From: Bacillus ectoiniformans
Lineage (GTDB): Bacteria > Bacillota > Bacilli > Bacillales > Domibacillaceae
Length of the DNA: 64,000 bases
NCBI RefSeq assembly: GCF_016908875.1
Contig: NZ_JAFBES010000013.1
Location: forward strand, 26,772-90,771
Reading direction: 5' to 3'
Below are positions 47,041 to 55,143 of this stretch, in pieces. The position numbers were made by a program, and so were the translations under genes. The first letter of the stretch is position 1, and each line of letters begins with the position of its first letter. The notes beneath the pieces were generated by a model. That model had not been told where the DNA came from and searched no databases. It worked only from the letters and a program-made list of their open reading frames with translations.

Positions 47041-47074
47041 GCAGGGTGGATGGGCGTGAAGCTCTCCATCCTGC
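47041..47074 (+). other. mRNA stem-loop between pstS and pstC
   Basis: GCAGGGTGGA pairs with TCCATCCTGC (ten pairs, one G-T; inner extension possible). No T run follows, so it is a candidate processing or stabilising hairpin rather than a terminator. Confidence 0.65.
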
Positions 47075-47099
47075 CTCGGGGTTGAAAGGAGTTTTCATT

Positions 47100-48044
47100 T
47101 TGAAAACAGCTGGAGAACAAATGAGTCCTGTTCAAGAACTGCTTGAAAAAAAATATAATAGCGGCTTCTTAAACAAAAGCGAAAAGATCATTCCTGTCAT
47201 TTTGTTTTTAATGGCAGCTGTCTCAGTCCTTACGACATTAGGCATTGTATTTACACTAGTCTTCGAAACTTTTACTTTTTTTAAGACTGTATCTTTAACA
47301 GAGTTTTTCACAGAAACGAACTGGTACCCATTCTCAGCAAGTGCAGCTAGCTATGGTATATTGCCGCTTGTTGTCGGTACGTTAAAAGTTACGTTTATCG
47401 CTTCATTAAGTGCGATTCCGGTCGGGTTAGCCGTAGCCATTTATTTAAGTGAATACGCTTCGGAAACGACAAGGAAAGTAATGAAGCCTATATTGGAAGT
47501 CCTAGCCGGTGTGCCGACGATTGTATATGGTTTCTTCGCTTTAACTTTTGTCACACCGCAGTTAAGAACTATTTTCCCTTCGATTGAACTGTTTAATGCG
47601 ATTAGTCCAGGAATCGTGGTAGGAATTATGATTACACCGATGATTGTTTCGCTGTCAGAAGACGCGCTTTCATCTGTGCCTCAATCTGTGCGTCAAGGAG
47701 CACTAGCACTTGGAGCTACGAAATGGGAAGTTGCATGGAAAGTAGCTGTTCCTGCTGCTTTATCAGGAATTTTAGCATCAATTGTTCTCGCTGTTTCACG
47801 AGCTATTGGGGAAACAATGATTGTTTCGATAGCAGCGGGATCTACTCCATCAGCGGACTTAAGCTTAACTTCATCCTTGCAGACAATGACATCGTATATT
47901 GTCCAAGTAAGCACAGGAGATGCTGGGTTCGGAACAACCATTTATTACAGTATTTATGCGGTTGGATTCACTTTATTCCTGTTTACACTAGTGATGAATA
48001 TTCTAGCACAGCGAATCTCCAAGCGTTTTAGGGAGGAATATTAA
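47100..48044 (+). CDS. pstC: Phosphate ABC transporter permease PstC
   Basis: A 314-residue inner permease subunit with about six membrane helices and the coupling EAA-type loop (SVPQSVRQGALALGATKWEVAWKVAVPAALSG, split by function). It contains EVLAGVPTIVYGFFAL, the PstC signature. The start is TTG 47100, 8 bases after AAAGGAG; ATG 47121 is an alternative, and the frame open to 47046 runs through the stem-loop and is rejected. It overlaps pstA by one base. Confidence 0.94.
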   Translation: MKTAGEQMSPVQELLEKKYNSGFLNKSEKIIPVILFLMAAVSVLTTLGIVFTLVFETFTFFKTVSLTEFFTETNWYPFSASAASYGILPLVVGTLKVTFIASLSAIPVGLAVAIYLSEYASETTRKVMKPILEVLAGVPTIVYGFFALTFVTPQLRTIFPSIELFNAISPGIVVGIMITPMIVSLSEDALSSVPQSVRQGALALGATKWEVAWKVAVPAALSGILASIVLAVSRAIGETMIVSIAAGSTPSADLSLTSSLQTMTSYIVQVSTGDAGFGTTIYYSIYAVGFTLFLFTLVMNILAQRISKRFREEY

Positions 48045-48934
48045 TGGAAAACGTACAAACCAGAAATCGTCCAGAAGAGATGGTTGGAAACATTCCATCC
48101 AGGCTGATAAAGAACAACTTCTATAAAGGACTGTTCTTCTCAGCTACTGTGTTTATCTCGCTGATCTTAGTTGTTCTTCTTGTGAGAATTTTCTCTCAAG
48201 GAGCCGGCTATTTATCATGGGACTTCTTACAGAACTTTGCTTCTAGAAGGCCAGAACAAGCGGGTATTAAAGCAGCTCTGGTCGGAACGTTATGGATGAT
48301 GGCTGTAGTTGTTCCTGCCTCCTCGCTGCTTGGTGTCGGAACCGCTATATACTTAGAGGAATATGCGAAGAAAACGAAATTAAACCACTGGATTCAAATG
48401 AATATCTCTAATTTAGCGGGAGTTCCGTCGATCGTCTTTGGATTGCTGGGCCTTACCATCTTTGTAAGGATGATGTATCTTGGGAATAGTGTATTAGCCG
48501 CAGGCTTTACGATGAGTTTATTGATCTTGCCTGTTATTATCGTTGCTTCTCAAGAAGCGATTCGCGCTGTTCCTAAAGAGCTGAAAGAAGCTTCTTATGG
48601 CTTGGGTGCGACGAAATGGCAAACCATTTTGCGGGTCGTTCTTCCAGCTGCATTGCCTGGTATTTTGACAGGAAGCATTCTTTCCTTCTCAAGAGCCATC
48701 GGCGAAACGGCCCCATTGGTTGTCATCGGCATCCCGACATTTGTCGCCTTTTTGCCTGCTTCTGTCATGGATTCATTCACAGCTCTGCCAATGCAAATAT
48801 ACAACTGGACGAGCAGACCGCAAGAGGAGTTTCATTTTCTTGCTGCTGCCGGAATCATTGTATTGCTGGTCATCTTAATTCTTATGAACTCTGTGGCTGT
48901 CTGGATCAGAAATCGTTATCAGCAGCGGTATTAA
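48044..48934 (+). CDS. pstA: Phosphate ABC transporter permease PstA
   Basis: The 296-residue second permease of the Pst complex, with about six helices and the signature NISNLAGVPSIVFGLLGL plus the coupling loop KELKEASYGLGATKWQTI. The ATG shares its first base with the last base of the pstC stop, and GGGAGGA lies upstream. With PstC it forms the membrane channel driven by PstB. The length is normal. Confidence 0.95.
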   Translation: MENVQTRNRPEEMVGNIPSRLIKNNFYKGLFFSATVFISLILVVLLVRIFSQGAGYLSWDFLQNFASRRPEQAGIKAALVGTLWMMAVVVPASSLLGVGTAIYLEEYAKKTKLNHWIQMNISNLAGVPSIVFGLLGLTIFVRMMYLGNSVLAAGFTMSLLILPVIIVASQEAIRAVPKELKEASYGLGATKWQTILRVVLPAALPGILTGSILSFSRAIGETAPLVVIGIPTFVAFLPASVMDSFTALPMQIYNWTSRPQEEFHFLAAAGIIVLLVILILMNSVAVWIRNRYQQRY

Positions 48935-48971
48935 TGGACGTTAGCAATAAACTACCCTGGAGGGAAAATAA

Positions 48972-49787
48972 ATGACACTGACAGTTGTGAAAAACGAAGA
49001 AAAAAAATATACAGATAAAATCATACAAGAACAACGCCCGGTATACAGTACGAATAACTGCAACCTTTGGTATGGAAATCACCATGCACTGAAAAATATT
49101 AATCTTGAAATCATGGAAAAAGAAGTTACAGCGATCATTGGCCCGTCTGGATGCGGAAAATCTACCTTCATTAAAACGTTAAACCGCATGATTGATCTTG
49201 TACCTGGCGTGAAAACGTCCGGTTCAATTGAATACCGAGGCCGCGATATTTTTGAAAAGAAGTTTCTTGTGGAGGAACTGCGTACGCGCGTCGGCATGGT
49301 GTTTCAAAAGCCGAATCCGTTTCCGAAGTCCATCTATGAAAATATTGCTTTTGGCATGAAGATTCATGGAATTAAGAACAAGAAAGTCATCAACGAAGCG
49401 GTAGAAAAAAGCCTTCGCGGAGCCGCACTGTGGGATGAAGTGAAGGATCGTCTGCACGACCCTGCGTATGGATTGTCAGGCGGTCAGCAGCAGCGTTTAT
49501 GCATTGCACGCTGCTTGGCGCTTGAACCAGATGTGATCCTGATGGATGAGCCTACTTCTGCACTTGACCCGGTATCGACACTGAAAGTAGAAGAGCTGAT
49601 TCGAGAGCTGAAAGAGCGCTATTCCATTATCATTGTGACACACAACATGCAGCAGGCAGCCCGTATTTCAGATAAAACAGCGTTTTTCTTGAATGGGGAA
49701 GTCGTGGAGTATGATGAGACAGAAACGATTTTTAATAAGCCGTCAGACAGCCGTACAGAAGATTATATTTCTGGCCGATTTGGATGA
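48972..49787 (+). CDS. pstB: Phosphate ABC transporter ATP-binding protein PstB
   Basis: The ATPase that powers phosphate import, 271 residues. It has Walker [11 protein letters not shown]-loop [12 protein letters not shown], signature LSGGQQQRL, Walker [13 protein letters not shown] and switch VTHNM. The phosphate-specific PNPFP run is diagnostic. It begins 37 bases after pstA, after GGAGGGA. Only one pstB is present, whereas B. subtilis has two in tandem, and no phoU gene follows. A perfect palindrome ends the operon. Confidence 0.95.
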   Translation: MTLTVVKNEEKKYTDKIIQEQRPVYSTNNCNLWYGNHHALKNINLEIMEKEVTAIIGPSGCGKSTFIKTLNRMIDLVPGVKTSGSIEYRGRDIFEKKFLVEELRTRVGMVFQKPNPFPKSIYENIAFGMKIHGIKNKKVINEAVEKSLRGAALWDEVKDRLHDPAYGLSGGQQQRLCIARCLALEPDVILMDEPTSALDPVSTLKVEELIRELKERYSIIIVTHNMQQAARISDKTAFFLNGEVVEYDETETIFNKPSDSRTEDYISGRFG

Positions 49788-49794
49788 TCGTGCA

Positions 49795-49836
49795 ACACAA
49801 ATAGAGGATAGCCCTAGGGCTATCCTCTATTTGTGT
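49795..49836. terminator. 42-base perfect palindrome after pstB
   Basis: ACACAAATAGAGGATAGCCC TA and its exact complement: 21 bases on each side of the centre at 49815/49816 with no unpaired loop in DNA. It lies between convergent pstB and yqzC. It can fold as a bidirectional terminator, although neither side has a real T run. Confidence 0.75.
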
Positions 49837-49873
49837 ACCTATAAAATTTCCACTGTGTCATACGCGGTCAAAT

Positions 49874-50374
49874 TTAACGAGAGGTTAATATAATCGCCAT
49901 TTCCTTTAATGACATGGTAGAGTGAATTTCATGTGTGCCCACTTGGAGCTTTGCTGCATAGCCATTTTCCGTTAAGTAGTCATTAAACTGCTGGGCGCTA
50001 TTAATCATTCCTGCTTTTTCAAGTGCTTCTCCAATTTCTGAAGAGGGCATACCTGGTGAAATGGTCAGCGTCAAGCTTTTGCTGTCTGCTTTTTTGGCTT
50101 TCGGTTTGGTTTCATCGGATGCTTCAGGTGTTTTTGTGCTATTTGACTCGAGCTGCTTTTGCAGCCGGTCGACTTCTGATTCCAATTCAGCGATTTTCGT
50201 TTTTTGCTGAGCGGCTTCTGATTGCGTCAGGACAGTGAATTTTTGTTGTTCAAGAGCGGTTTTCATCGCATCTGTGCCGGAATTTGGTTCATCTGCTGTT
50301 TGACTGTATATAAGGAGCGCAGCAGAAGCGGTAAGCAGTCCGGCCGCAAAGGCTCTAGTTGATTGTCTATTCAT
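49874..50374 (-). CDS. yqzC: YqzC-like anchored protein with MltG-type LysM-like domain
   Basis: A 166-residue protein with an N-terminal membrane anchor (about 8-24), a predicted coiled coil (about 50-78, TKIAELESEVDRLQKQLES), a K/S/T-rich linker and a C-terminal domain of about 65 residues (LTISPGMPSSEIGEALEKAGMINSAQQFNDYLTENG...) that resembles the N-terminal LysM-like subdomain of the MltG/YceG transglycosylase. The catalytic MltG domain is absent. The start ATG follows AGGAGCAG on the minus strand. It lies one base after yqzD and matches that conserved pair; function unknown. Confidence 0.75.
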   Translation of the reverse strand: MNRQSTRAFAAGLLTASAALLIYSQTADEPNSGTDAMKTALEQQKFTVLTQSEAAQQKTKIAELESEVDRLQKQLESNSTKTPEASDETKPKAKKADSKSLTLTISPGMPSSEIGEALEKAGMINSAQQFNDYLTENGYAAKLQVGTHEIHSTMSLKEMAIILTSR

Positions 50375-50375
50375 C

Positions 50376-50753
50376 CTACTGCTCCTCTTTATCTTGGTAA
50401 GGTTTTAATATATCTTGCACTTGCTGAAGGCTTAAAGATGATTGGCGGGCAATATTTGGCATATCTGTGCCTTGATAATATAAGGAGATCACTTGGTTTT
50501 TTATAATTTCATTGATCTGACCAGATTGTCCGCTGAAAGCTTTATAAGCTTTTTCGTTAGGAACAGTATCTGTAATCAATAATTCTTCCTCAATTACTTT
50601 CAGTTTTTTCTTTAATTGATAGGTTTCTTGAAGAAATTGCATCGACAATTCATCAACTTCTTTTTTTAATTGATGGGCAGGGTCTTTTTGGAACAACGAG
50701 ATTATTAGCAGAATGACGCCTGCGCAAGCCAGTCCGATGATAAGTCCGTTCAT
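50376..50753 (-). CDS. yqzD: YqzD-like membrane-anchored protein
   Basis: A 125-residue protein with one N-terminal membrane segment (about 3-21), a helical, charged middle part (KKEVDELSMQFLQETYQLKKKL) and a C-terminal helix-turn-helix-like region (MPNIARQSSLSLQQVQDILKPY). The start is ATG 50753, 5 bases after GAGGTGA; the in-frame GTG at 50762 lies in the ribosome site. It is the first gene of the minus-strand yqzD-yqzC pair. The name rests on position and type; no function is known. Confidence 0.72.
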   Translation of the reverse strand: MNGLIIGLACAGVILLIISLFQKDPAHQLKKEVDELSMQFLQETYQLKKKLKVIEEELLITDTVPNEKAYKAFSGQSGQINEIIKNQVISLYYQGTDMPNIARQSSLSLQQVQDILKPYQDKEEQ

Positions 50754-50853
50754 ATTCGTCACCTCATTCTATTCTCTACGTTTATTTATAGCATATTTTA
50801 CAAGTTTCTACTATTCACTTCTTATATTCGTCAATAATTGACAAATGTCCTCG

Positions 50854-50882
50854 TTGTGAATCAATTGGCAGAATGATAGGAT
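50854..50882 (+). promoter_or_regulatory. Possible promoter of the glucan-like cluster
   Basis: TTGTGA (50854-50859), 17-base spacer, TAGGAT (50877-50882) with an extended TGA before it. Each box is 4 of 6. Confidence 0.5.
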
Positions 50883-50947
50883 TAAAGTAGAAAAATGAAA
50901 ATTCTGACTGTCTGTCTAATGGCTAATTCCTATTTGAGGTGAGAGTG

Positions 50948-51604
50948 TTGTTAACTGAAATTATTGAATTAAGAAATGAAGGAAAATCCTTTCAAAAAAT
51001 CTCTGACCAATTAGGGGTATCTATTGGAAAAGTGCGTTACCAATGGAAGAAGTTTCAGACATCTAAACAAAAAGAACGCTCTTTCACTCCGGTTATTCAG
51101 TGCGAAGAGATTCCAGAGCGAATGAATCAGGTGAACCATGAAAATAATCTTTCAATTATTCTTACCTCTCCAGACCGCCTATTTTGTCAATGGTCCATTC
51201 AAGACTGGCTAATTGCTGCGATGAATAAAGCCGATGCCCCATTTATAAATCTCGAGGTTATTGATCTGCGTTTATATGATGTCACAGACATTCTATTTAA
51301 CGGAGAGAACGCACACCATGTGTATCATTTTAAATTGCCGCGACAGATGAATAGATGGTCCATCAAAGGATTGAAACGAAACAGGTCTTATTTATGCGAG
51401 CTAGGGTTTATCACAGCTCAGCAATCGTTTTTTCCTCTCCTATGCTCACATCCTGTCCATACACCTTATGACCATCCATCACAACAAATTAGTGACCTTC
51501 CATTCATTCAAAGAGACCCAGGAAGTTCGAGACAGCCGCCATGGATCGAACATATCAGCACCTATACTTACTACGAACGCTATTTGGAGGAAGACCATGA
51601 TTGA
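50948..51604 (+). CDS. DUF4912 protein with N-terminal helix-turn-helix
   Basis: A 218-residue soluble protein. The first 35 residues look like a helix-turn-helix (ELRNEGKSFQKISDQLGVSIGKVRYQWKKF). From about 60 the DUF4912 domain follows (SPDRLFCQWSIQDWLI ... VIDLRLYDVTDILFNGENAHHVYHFKL ... SYLCELGF), a family often seen near glycogen-type and GH57 genes and thought to have a carbohydrate-binding-like fold. The start TTG 50948 is 5 bases after GAGGTGA; GTG 50945 and 50939 are alternatives. It overlaps the next gene by 8 bases. A regulatory or glucan-binding role is inference. Confidence 0.78.
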   Translation: MLTEIIELRNEGKSFQKISDQLGVSIGKVRYQWKKFQTSKQKERSFTPVIQCEEIPERMNQVNHENNLSIILTSPDRLFCQWSIQDWLIAAMNKADAPFINLEVIDLRLYDVTDILFNGENAHHVYHFKLPRQMNRWSIKGLKRNRSYLCELGFITAQQSFFPLLCSHPVHTPYDHPSQQISDLPFIQRDPGSSRQPPWIEHISTYTYYERYLEEDHD

Positions 51605-53933
51605 TCATTCTGTACCCGTCATACTGAAGCCGTCTTTGCCATTTCGTATGTTCCAAACGCTCCCGCCGCATGAAAAAGATCATTATTTTTCAATGGTTCT
51701 AAACGAATATGTAAGTTTAATAGAAGCACTTGGGCAATTAACTGAAGGACAGAAAGTGGGAGTTGTGTTAAGTCCCTTGTTCTTAAAGTGGTTTCAAACT
51801 CAATCTTTTCAAAAAAAAGCGGATCAATATTTTTCACAGAATAGCAAGCCTAATCAAGAATCGAATCAATTATATAAAGAATGGAAACGGTGGAATGGAT
51901 GTCTCATTGATGCCTTTCAGTTTTATATCGATCAGGGGAGATGCCTGGTGATTCCGCAGGCGATCAGCGATATCCCACTTACTGTCTTACAATCAGAGTT
52001 ATCTGTGAAACTGCAGCTGAAAAAAACGATCGAAGCTTTTACATCATGTTTTTCCGCTCCTTGTGAAAGCATATGGCTGCCAAGAGGTGCATATACATCA
52101 GGGGTGGACTTATTATTTAAGGAATGCAAGCTTATATACATATATATTGAAGAAACAATGCTTCCTTTGAATGAGTTTGATGAGCCTGCTGTATTTCAAA
52201 CCTATCATGGCATGAAGATCTACCCTTTCCAGCACGCAAACGCTTTTGAGAAACTTAAGTCTTTGAAAAAGAATCTTCCAATATTTATCCAGATACCAGA
52301 AGAACCAGCTGAATGGTATAGAACGCTTCCCGGCTTAGCAGAGAAGGGCAAGGAAGCTGCTGCAGGAGCTGCACAGCTTACTCATATCCCGTTTAGCTAT
52401 ATTGATATGAACCATTCCAGGCTGGTCACTGATTGTATGCTAGACCAAGTAACAGAATGGGTTGAAATGGAGAGGAAGATTGCCTATCTGAAAGACACGC
52501 TGCCAGCGAAAGAGCAGTTTTTAACAGATGCGCTGATTCAAGAGTGGATTCATTTCCTATATGCAGCCAATCAGCAGTTTCCCGATGAAGAGCGGATGAA
52601 CTTTCATTCGGCCTTCTCCTATATTTACGAAGGGGTTATGGAAGACCTATGTGATTATGACTTTATTTCCATGAGAAATCAGCTTTTGATGGTCAATGAC
52701 GCGGGTGAAGTGAGTAAAAAGGAGAAGGGAAGTCATATTTCTATGCAGCCAAAAGAAGGAATTCTTATGTTGTCCTGGGAATACCCTCCCCGCATCGTAG
52801 GCGGCTTATCGAGGCATGTCCACGATTTGGCTAAAGCCCTTGTGAATGCCGGTAAAAACGTTTATATCGTAACCGCTGCGCATGAAGGAGCACCAAGCTT
52901 TGAAAATGATGAAGGAGTATTTGTGTACCGCACCGGACCGCTTCACCCGGGGGAGCCTGACTTTATGAAGTGGGTAGCTGATTTAAATGCCTGCTTGCTA
53001 AGAAAAGCAGCCGAACTTATTGAAATGAAGAATATTCAGTTGCTGCATGCTCACGACTGGCTCGTCAGCCATGCGGCGATCACTTGCAAGGAATTATTTG
53101 ATATTCCGCTTGTGACAACTATCCATGCGACAGAATACGGAAGGAATAATGGAATTTTCACTGATATTCAAAGACAAATCAGCTCGAAGGAAAAAGAGCT
53201 CATCCATTGTTCTGATTCACTGATTGTTTGCAGTCAGCATATGAAGGAAGAAGTTCAAGCTTATTACTTAGAAGAAGAGAAACCATTAACCGTCATTGCA
53301 AATGGAATTCTATTAAAAGAAGCGGAAGCTTATGAAAATAAGTCCTCCTATCATCTTAGAAAATATAAGCCATTTATTTTTTCCATCGGGCGAATGGTGA
53401 AGGAAAAAGGATTTCAAGTTTTAATCGAAGCGGCTCCGTCATTAATCGAAAAATATAACATTCAGATCGTAATTGCCGGAAAAGGACCATTATTAGACTT
53501 CTTTCGGGCGCAAGTAAAAGAGAAAGGTCTCGAACATTCGATTCATTTTATCGGATTTATATCAGATGGGGCCCGCTGGGAATTGTTTAAAGAGTGTGAA
53601 GCGGCCGTCTTTCCAAGTCTGTATGAACCATTCGGTATAGTTGCGCTAGAGGCCATGGCTACGAAAACGCCTGTTATTGCATCAGAAACCGGCGGCTTGA
53701 AATCATTTGTCATCCATGAAGATACCGGTCTATTGTGCATGCCTGGAGAGGCGGAGAGCTTAAAGCATCAACTAGAGCGGCTGATTCTAAGCAGCCAGTT
53801 AAAAGGCGAGCTTGGTTTAAATGGATATCTCATGGCCAAAAGCTTGTATAGCTGGGAACGCATTAGCGAACTTACTCAAAAAGTATATGACCAAACGATT
53901 CTAAATAAGAAAATGGAAGGTGTGCGCCAATGA
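51597..53933 (+). CDS. Fusion of a degenerate GH57-like domain and a GT4 glycosyltransferase
   Basis: A 778-residue protein. Residues of about 1-375 follow the plan of GH57/DUF1957 branching enzymes but lack key residues: the start reads VILKPSLPF where the family has LVLHAHLPF, and IWLPRGAY has R163 at the usual nucleophile glutamate of WLPECAY. Residues from about 388 are a complete retaining GT4/glycogen-synthase-like domain: MLSWEYPPRIVGGLSRHV, HAHDWL, TIHATEYGR, SIGRMVKEKGF, and the E-x7-E motif EPFGIVALE. The start ATG 51597 follows GGAGGA. It overlaps both neighbours, so the three genes are one translational unit. B. subtilis has only a short yqgM here. The product is probably an alpha-glucan or glycoside; unproven. 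Confidence 0.82.
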   Translation: MIDHSVPVILKPSLPFRMFQTLPPHEKDHYFSMVLNEYVSLIEALGQLTEGQKVGVVLSPLFLKWFQTQSFQKKADQYFSQNSKPNQESNQLYKEWKRWNGCLIDAFQFYIDQGRCLVIPQAISDIPLTVLQSELSVKLQLKKTIEAFTSCFSAPCESIWLPRGAYTSGVDLLFKECKLIYIYIEETMLPLNEFDEPAVFQTYHGMKIYPFQHANAFEKLKSLKKNLPIFIQIPEEPAEWYRTLPGLAEKGKEAAAGAAQLTHIPFSYIDMNHSRLVTDCMLDQVTEWVEMERKIAYLKDTLPAKEQFLTDALIQEWIHFLYAANQQFPDEERMNFHSAFSYIYEGVMEDLCDYDFISMRNQLLMVNDAGEVSKKEKGSHISMQPKEGILMLSWEYPPRIVGGLSRHVHDLAKALVNAGKNVYIVTAAHEGAPSFENDEGVFVYRTGPLHPGEPDFMKWVADLNACLLRKAAELIEMKNIQLLHAHDWLVSHAAITCKELFDIPLVTTIHATEYGRNNGIFTDIQRQISSKEKELIHCSDSLIVCSQHMKEEVQAYYLEEEKPLTVIANGILLKEAEAYENKSSYHLRKYKPFIFSIGRMVKEKGFQVLIEAAPSLIEKYNIQIVIAGKGPLLDFFRAQVKEKGLEHSIHFIGFISDGARWELFKECEAAVFPSLYEPFGIVALEAMATKTPVIASETGGLKSFVIHEDTGLLCMPGEAESLKHQLERLILSSQLKGELGLNGYLMAKSLYSWERISELTQKVYDQTILNKKMEGVRQ

Positions 53934-54760
53934 AAGGAGTAATTTTAGCTGGCGGAAGAGGACGCCGTCTTAAACCCTTTACTAATTTCTTGCCTAAACC
54001 TATGATTCCGCTTATGGATCAACCGCTATTGGAATATACGCTGCGTTTGTTAAAGAATGAGGGAATTGATGATGTAACTTTAACTGTCTGTTATAAAAAA
54101 GAGAAAATCATTAACCACATCGGGGATGGATCGCAGTTCGATATGAACATCTCTTATATTGAAGAAACAAATCCTCTCGGAACGGCTGGGAGTCTGTTCT
54201 ACCATTCCGAAGAGTTTCAGGATACGCTTGTCGTGATCAGCGGAGATGCTTTGACGAATATCTCTTTAAGGGATGCGTACCATTTCCATCGTGAAAAGCA
54301 AGCTCTCTTTACGATTGTCACTGTAGAAGTGCCGGATCCCGAGGGTCTTGGCATCTGTTTAACGAATCATGAAGGAAAATTAGTTTCCTTTTTAGAAAAA
54401 CCGGCGAAAAATCAAATTTTCAGCAATAAAGTTAATACGGGCATTTATATTATTAACCCAGAACTTTTCCGCCGATATGATTTTTCTGGTGAAACTGATT
54501 TTGCTCATGATATTTTTCCTGCGCTTCTTAAAAATAACGAACGTGTATATGTTTATCATACGCATGCCTACTGGCAGGATATTGGCACTCCGCTGCAATA
54601 CGCAATTGCTCAAAAGCGCTTAAAAAGTGGGATTGCCGGAATAAATACGATTTTTAAAGCTCCCTCCATTCCATTCCAGAACTTATCACCAGGCTATTTA
54701 GAACGCTTCAATTTCTCTCATATGTATGCCTCAGGGAGTGCAAATGTAAAAAAATCATAA
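53930..54760 (+). CDS. Sugar-1-phosphate nucleotidyltransferase
   Basis: A 276-residue NTP-transferase that makes an activated sugar (NDP-sugar) from a sugar 1-phosphate. It starts GVILAGGRGRRLKPFTNFLPK, the nucleotide-binding loop with R and K ligands, then VVISGDALTNI (metal aspartate), VSFLEKP and VNTGIYIINPELF. It lacks the C-terminal left-handed helix seen in GlmU or GlgC. The ATG overlaps the glycosyltransferase stop by 4 bases, so it likely supplies the donor for that enzyme. Glucose 1-phosphate is the likely substrate given the context; mannose 1-phosphate is possible. Confidence 0.85.
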   Translation: MKGVILAGGRGRRLKPFTNFLPKPMIPLMDQPLLEYTLRLLKNEGIDDVTLTVCYKKEKIINHIGDGSQFDMNISYIEETNPLGTAGSLFYHSEEFQDTLVVISGDALTNISLRDAYHFHREKQALFTIVTVEVPDPEGLGICLTNHEGKLVSFLEKPAKNQIFSNKVNTGIYIINPELFRRYDFSGETDFAHDIFPALLKNNERVYVYHTHAYWQDIGTPLQYAIAQKRLKSGIAGINTIFKAPSIPFQNLSPGYLERFNFSHMYASGSANVKKS

Positions 54761-54878
54761 AAAATTTATTGAATCCGATATTCACTAAAAAACAGACTAG
54801 CATTCGCTAAAAAAAAGTGATATTATAGAAAAGTCGTAATGAAGATACAATTGTATTGAGAGTTTGGAGGGAAAACAA

Positions 54879-55028
54879 ATGCGCGTAAATATCACTTTAG
54901 CATGTACTGAAACTGGTGATCGTAACTATATTACTAAAAAGAACAAACGTAACAACCCGGATCGTCTTGAGCTTAAAAAATATTGCCCAAGATTGAAGAA
55001 AGTTACTTTGCACCGCGAAACAAAGTAA
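54879..55028 (+). CDS. rpmG: 50S ribosomal protein L33, zinc-free (C-) form
   Basis: The 49-residue protein is L33 of the large subunit, starting [18 protein letters not shown] and ending [11 protein letters not shown]. The zinc-ribbon cysteine pairs are broken: CTET and CPRL each keep one cysteine, so it should not bind zinc. Such C- paralogues can replace zinc-binding forms when zinc is short. ATG 54879 follows GGAGGGA. It stands alone with its own terminator; AT-rich DNA upstream has TATTAT (54822-54827) as a likely -10. Confidence 0.93.
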   Translation: MRVNITLACTETGDRNYITKKNKRNNPDRLELKKYCPRLKKVTLHRETK

Positions 55029-55058
55029 GCAGCAGGATTCTTTCCCTGCTGTTTTTTT
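55029..55058 (+). terminator. Intrinsic terminator after rpmG
   Basis: CAGCAGG (55030-55036) pairs with CCTGCTG (55045-55051), then seven T. Confidence 0.92.
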
Positions 55059-55143
55059 GTACATAAAATATCTGAAAATTCACTGATCTTATCCTCTCTG
55101 AGCCCGTTATACGGAATAATTCAGAGTGTCATTAGGAGGATGT

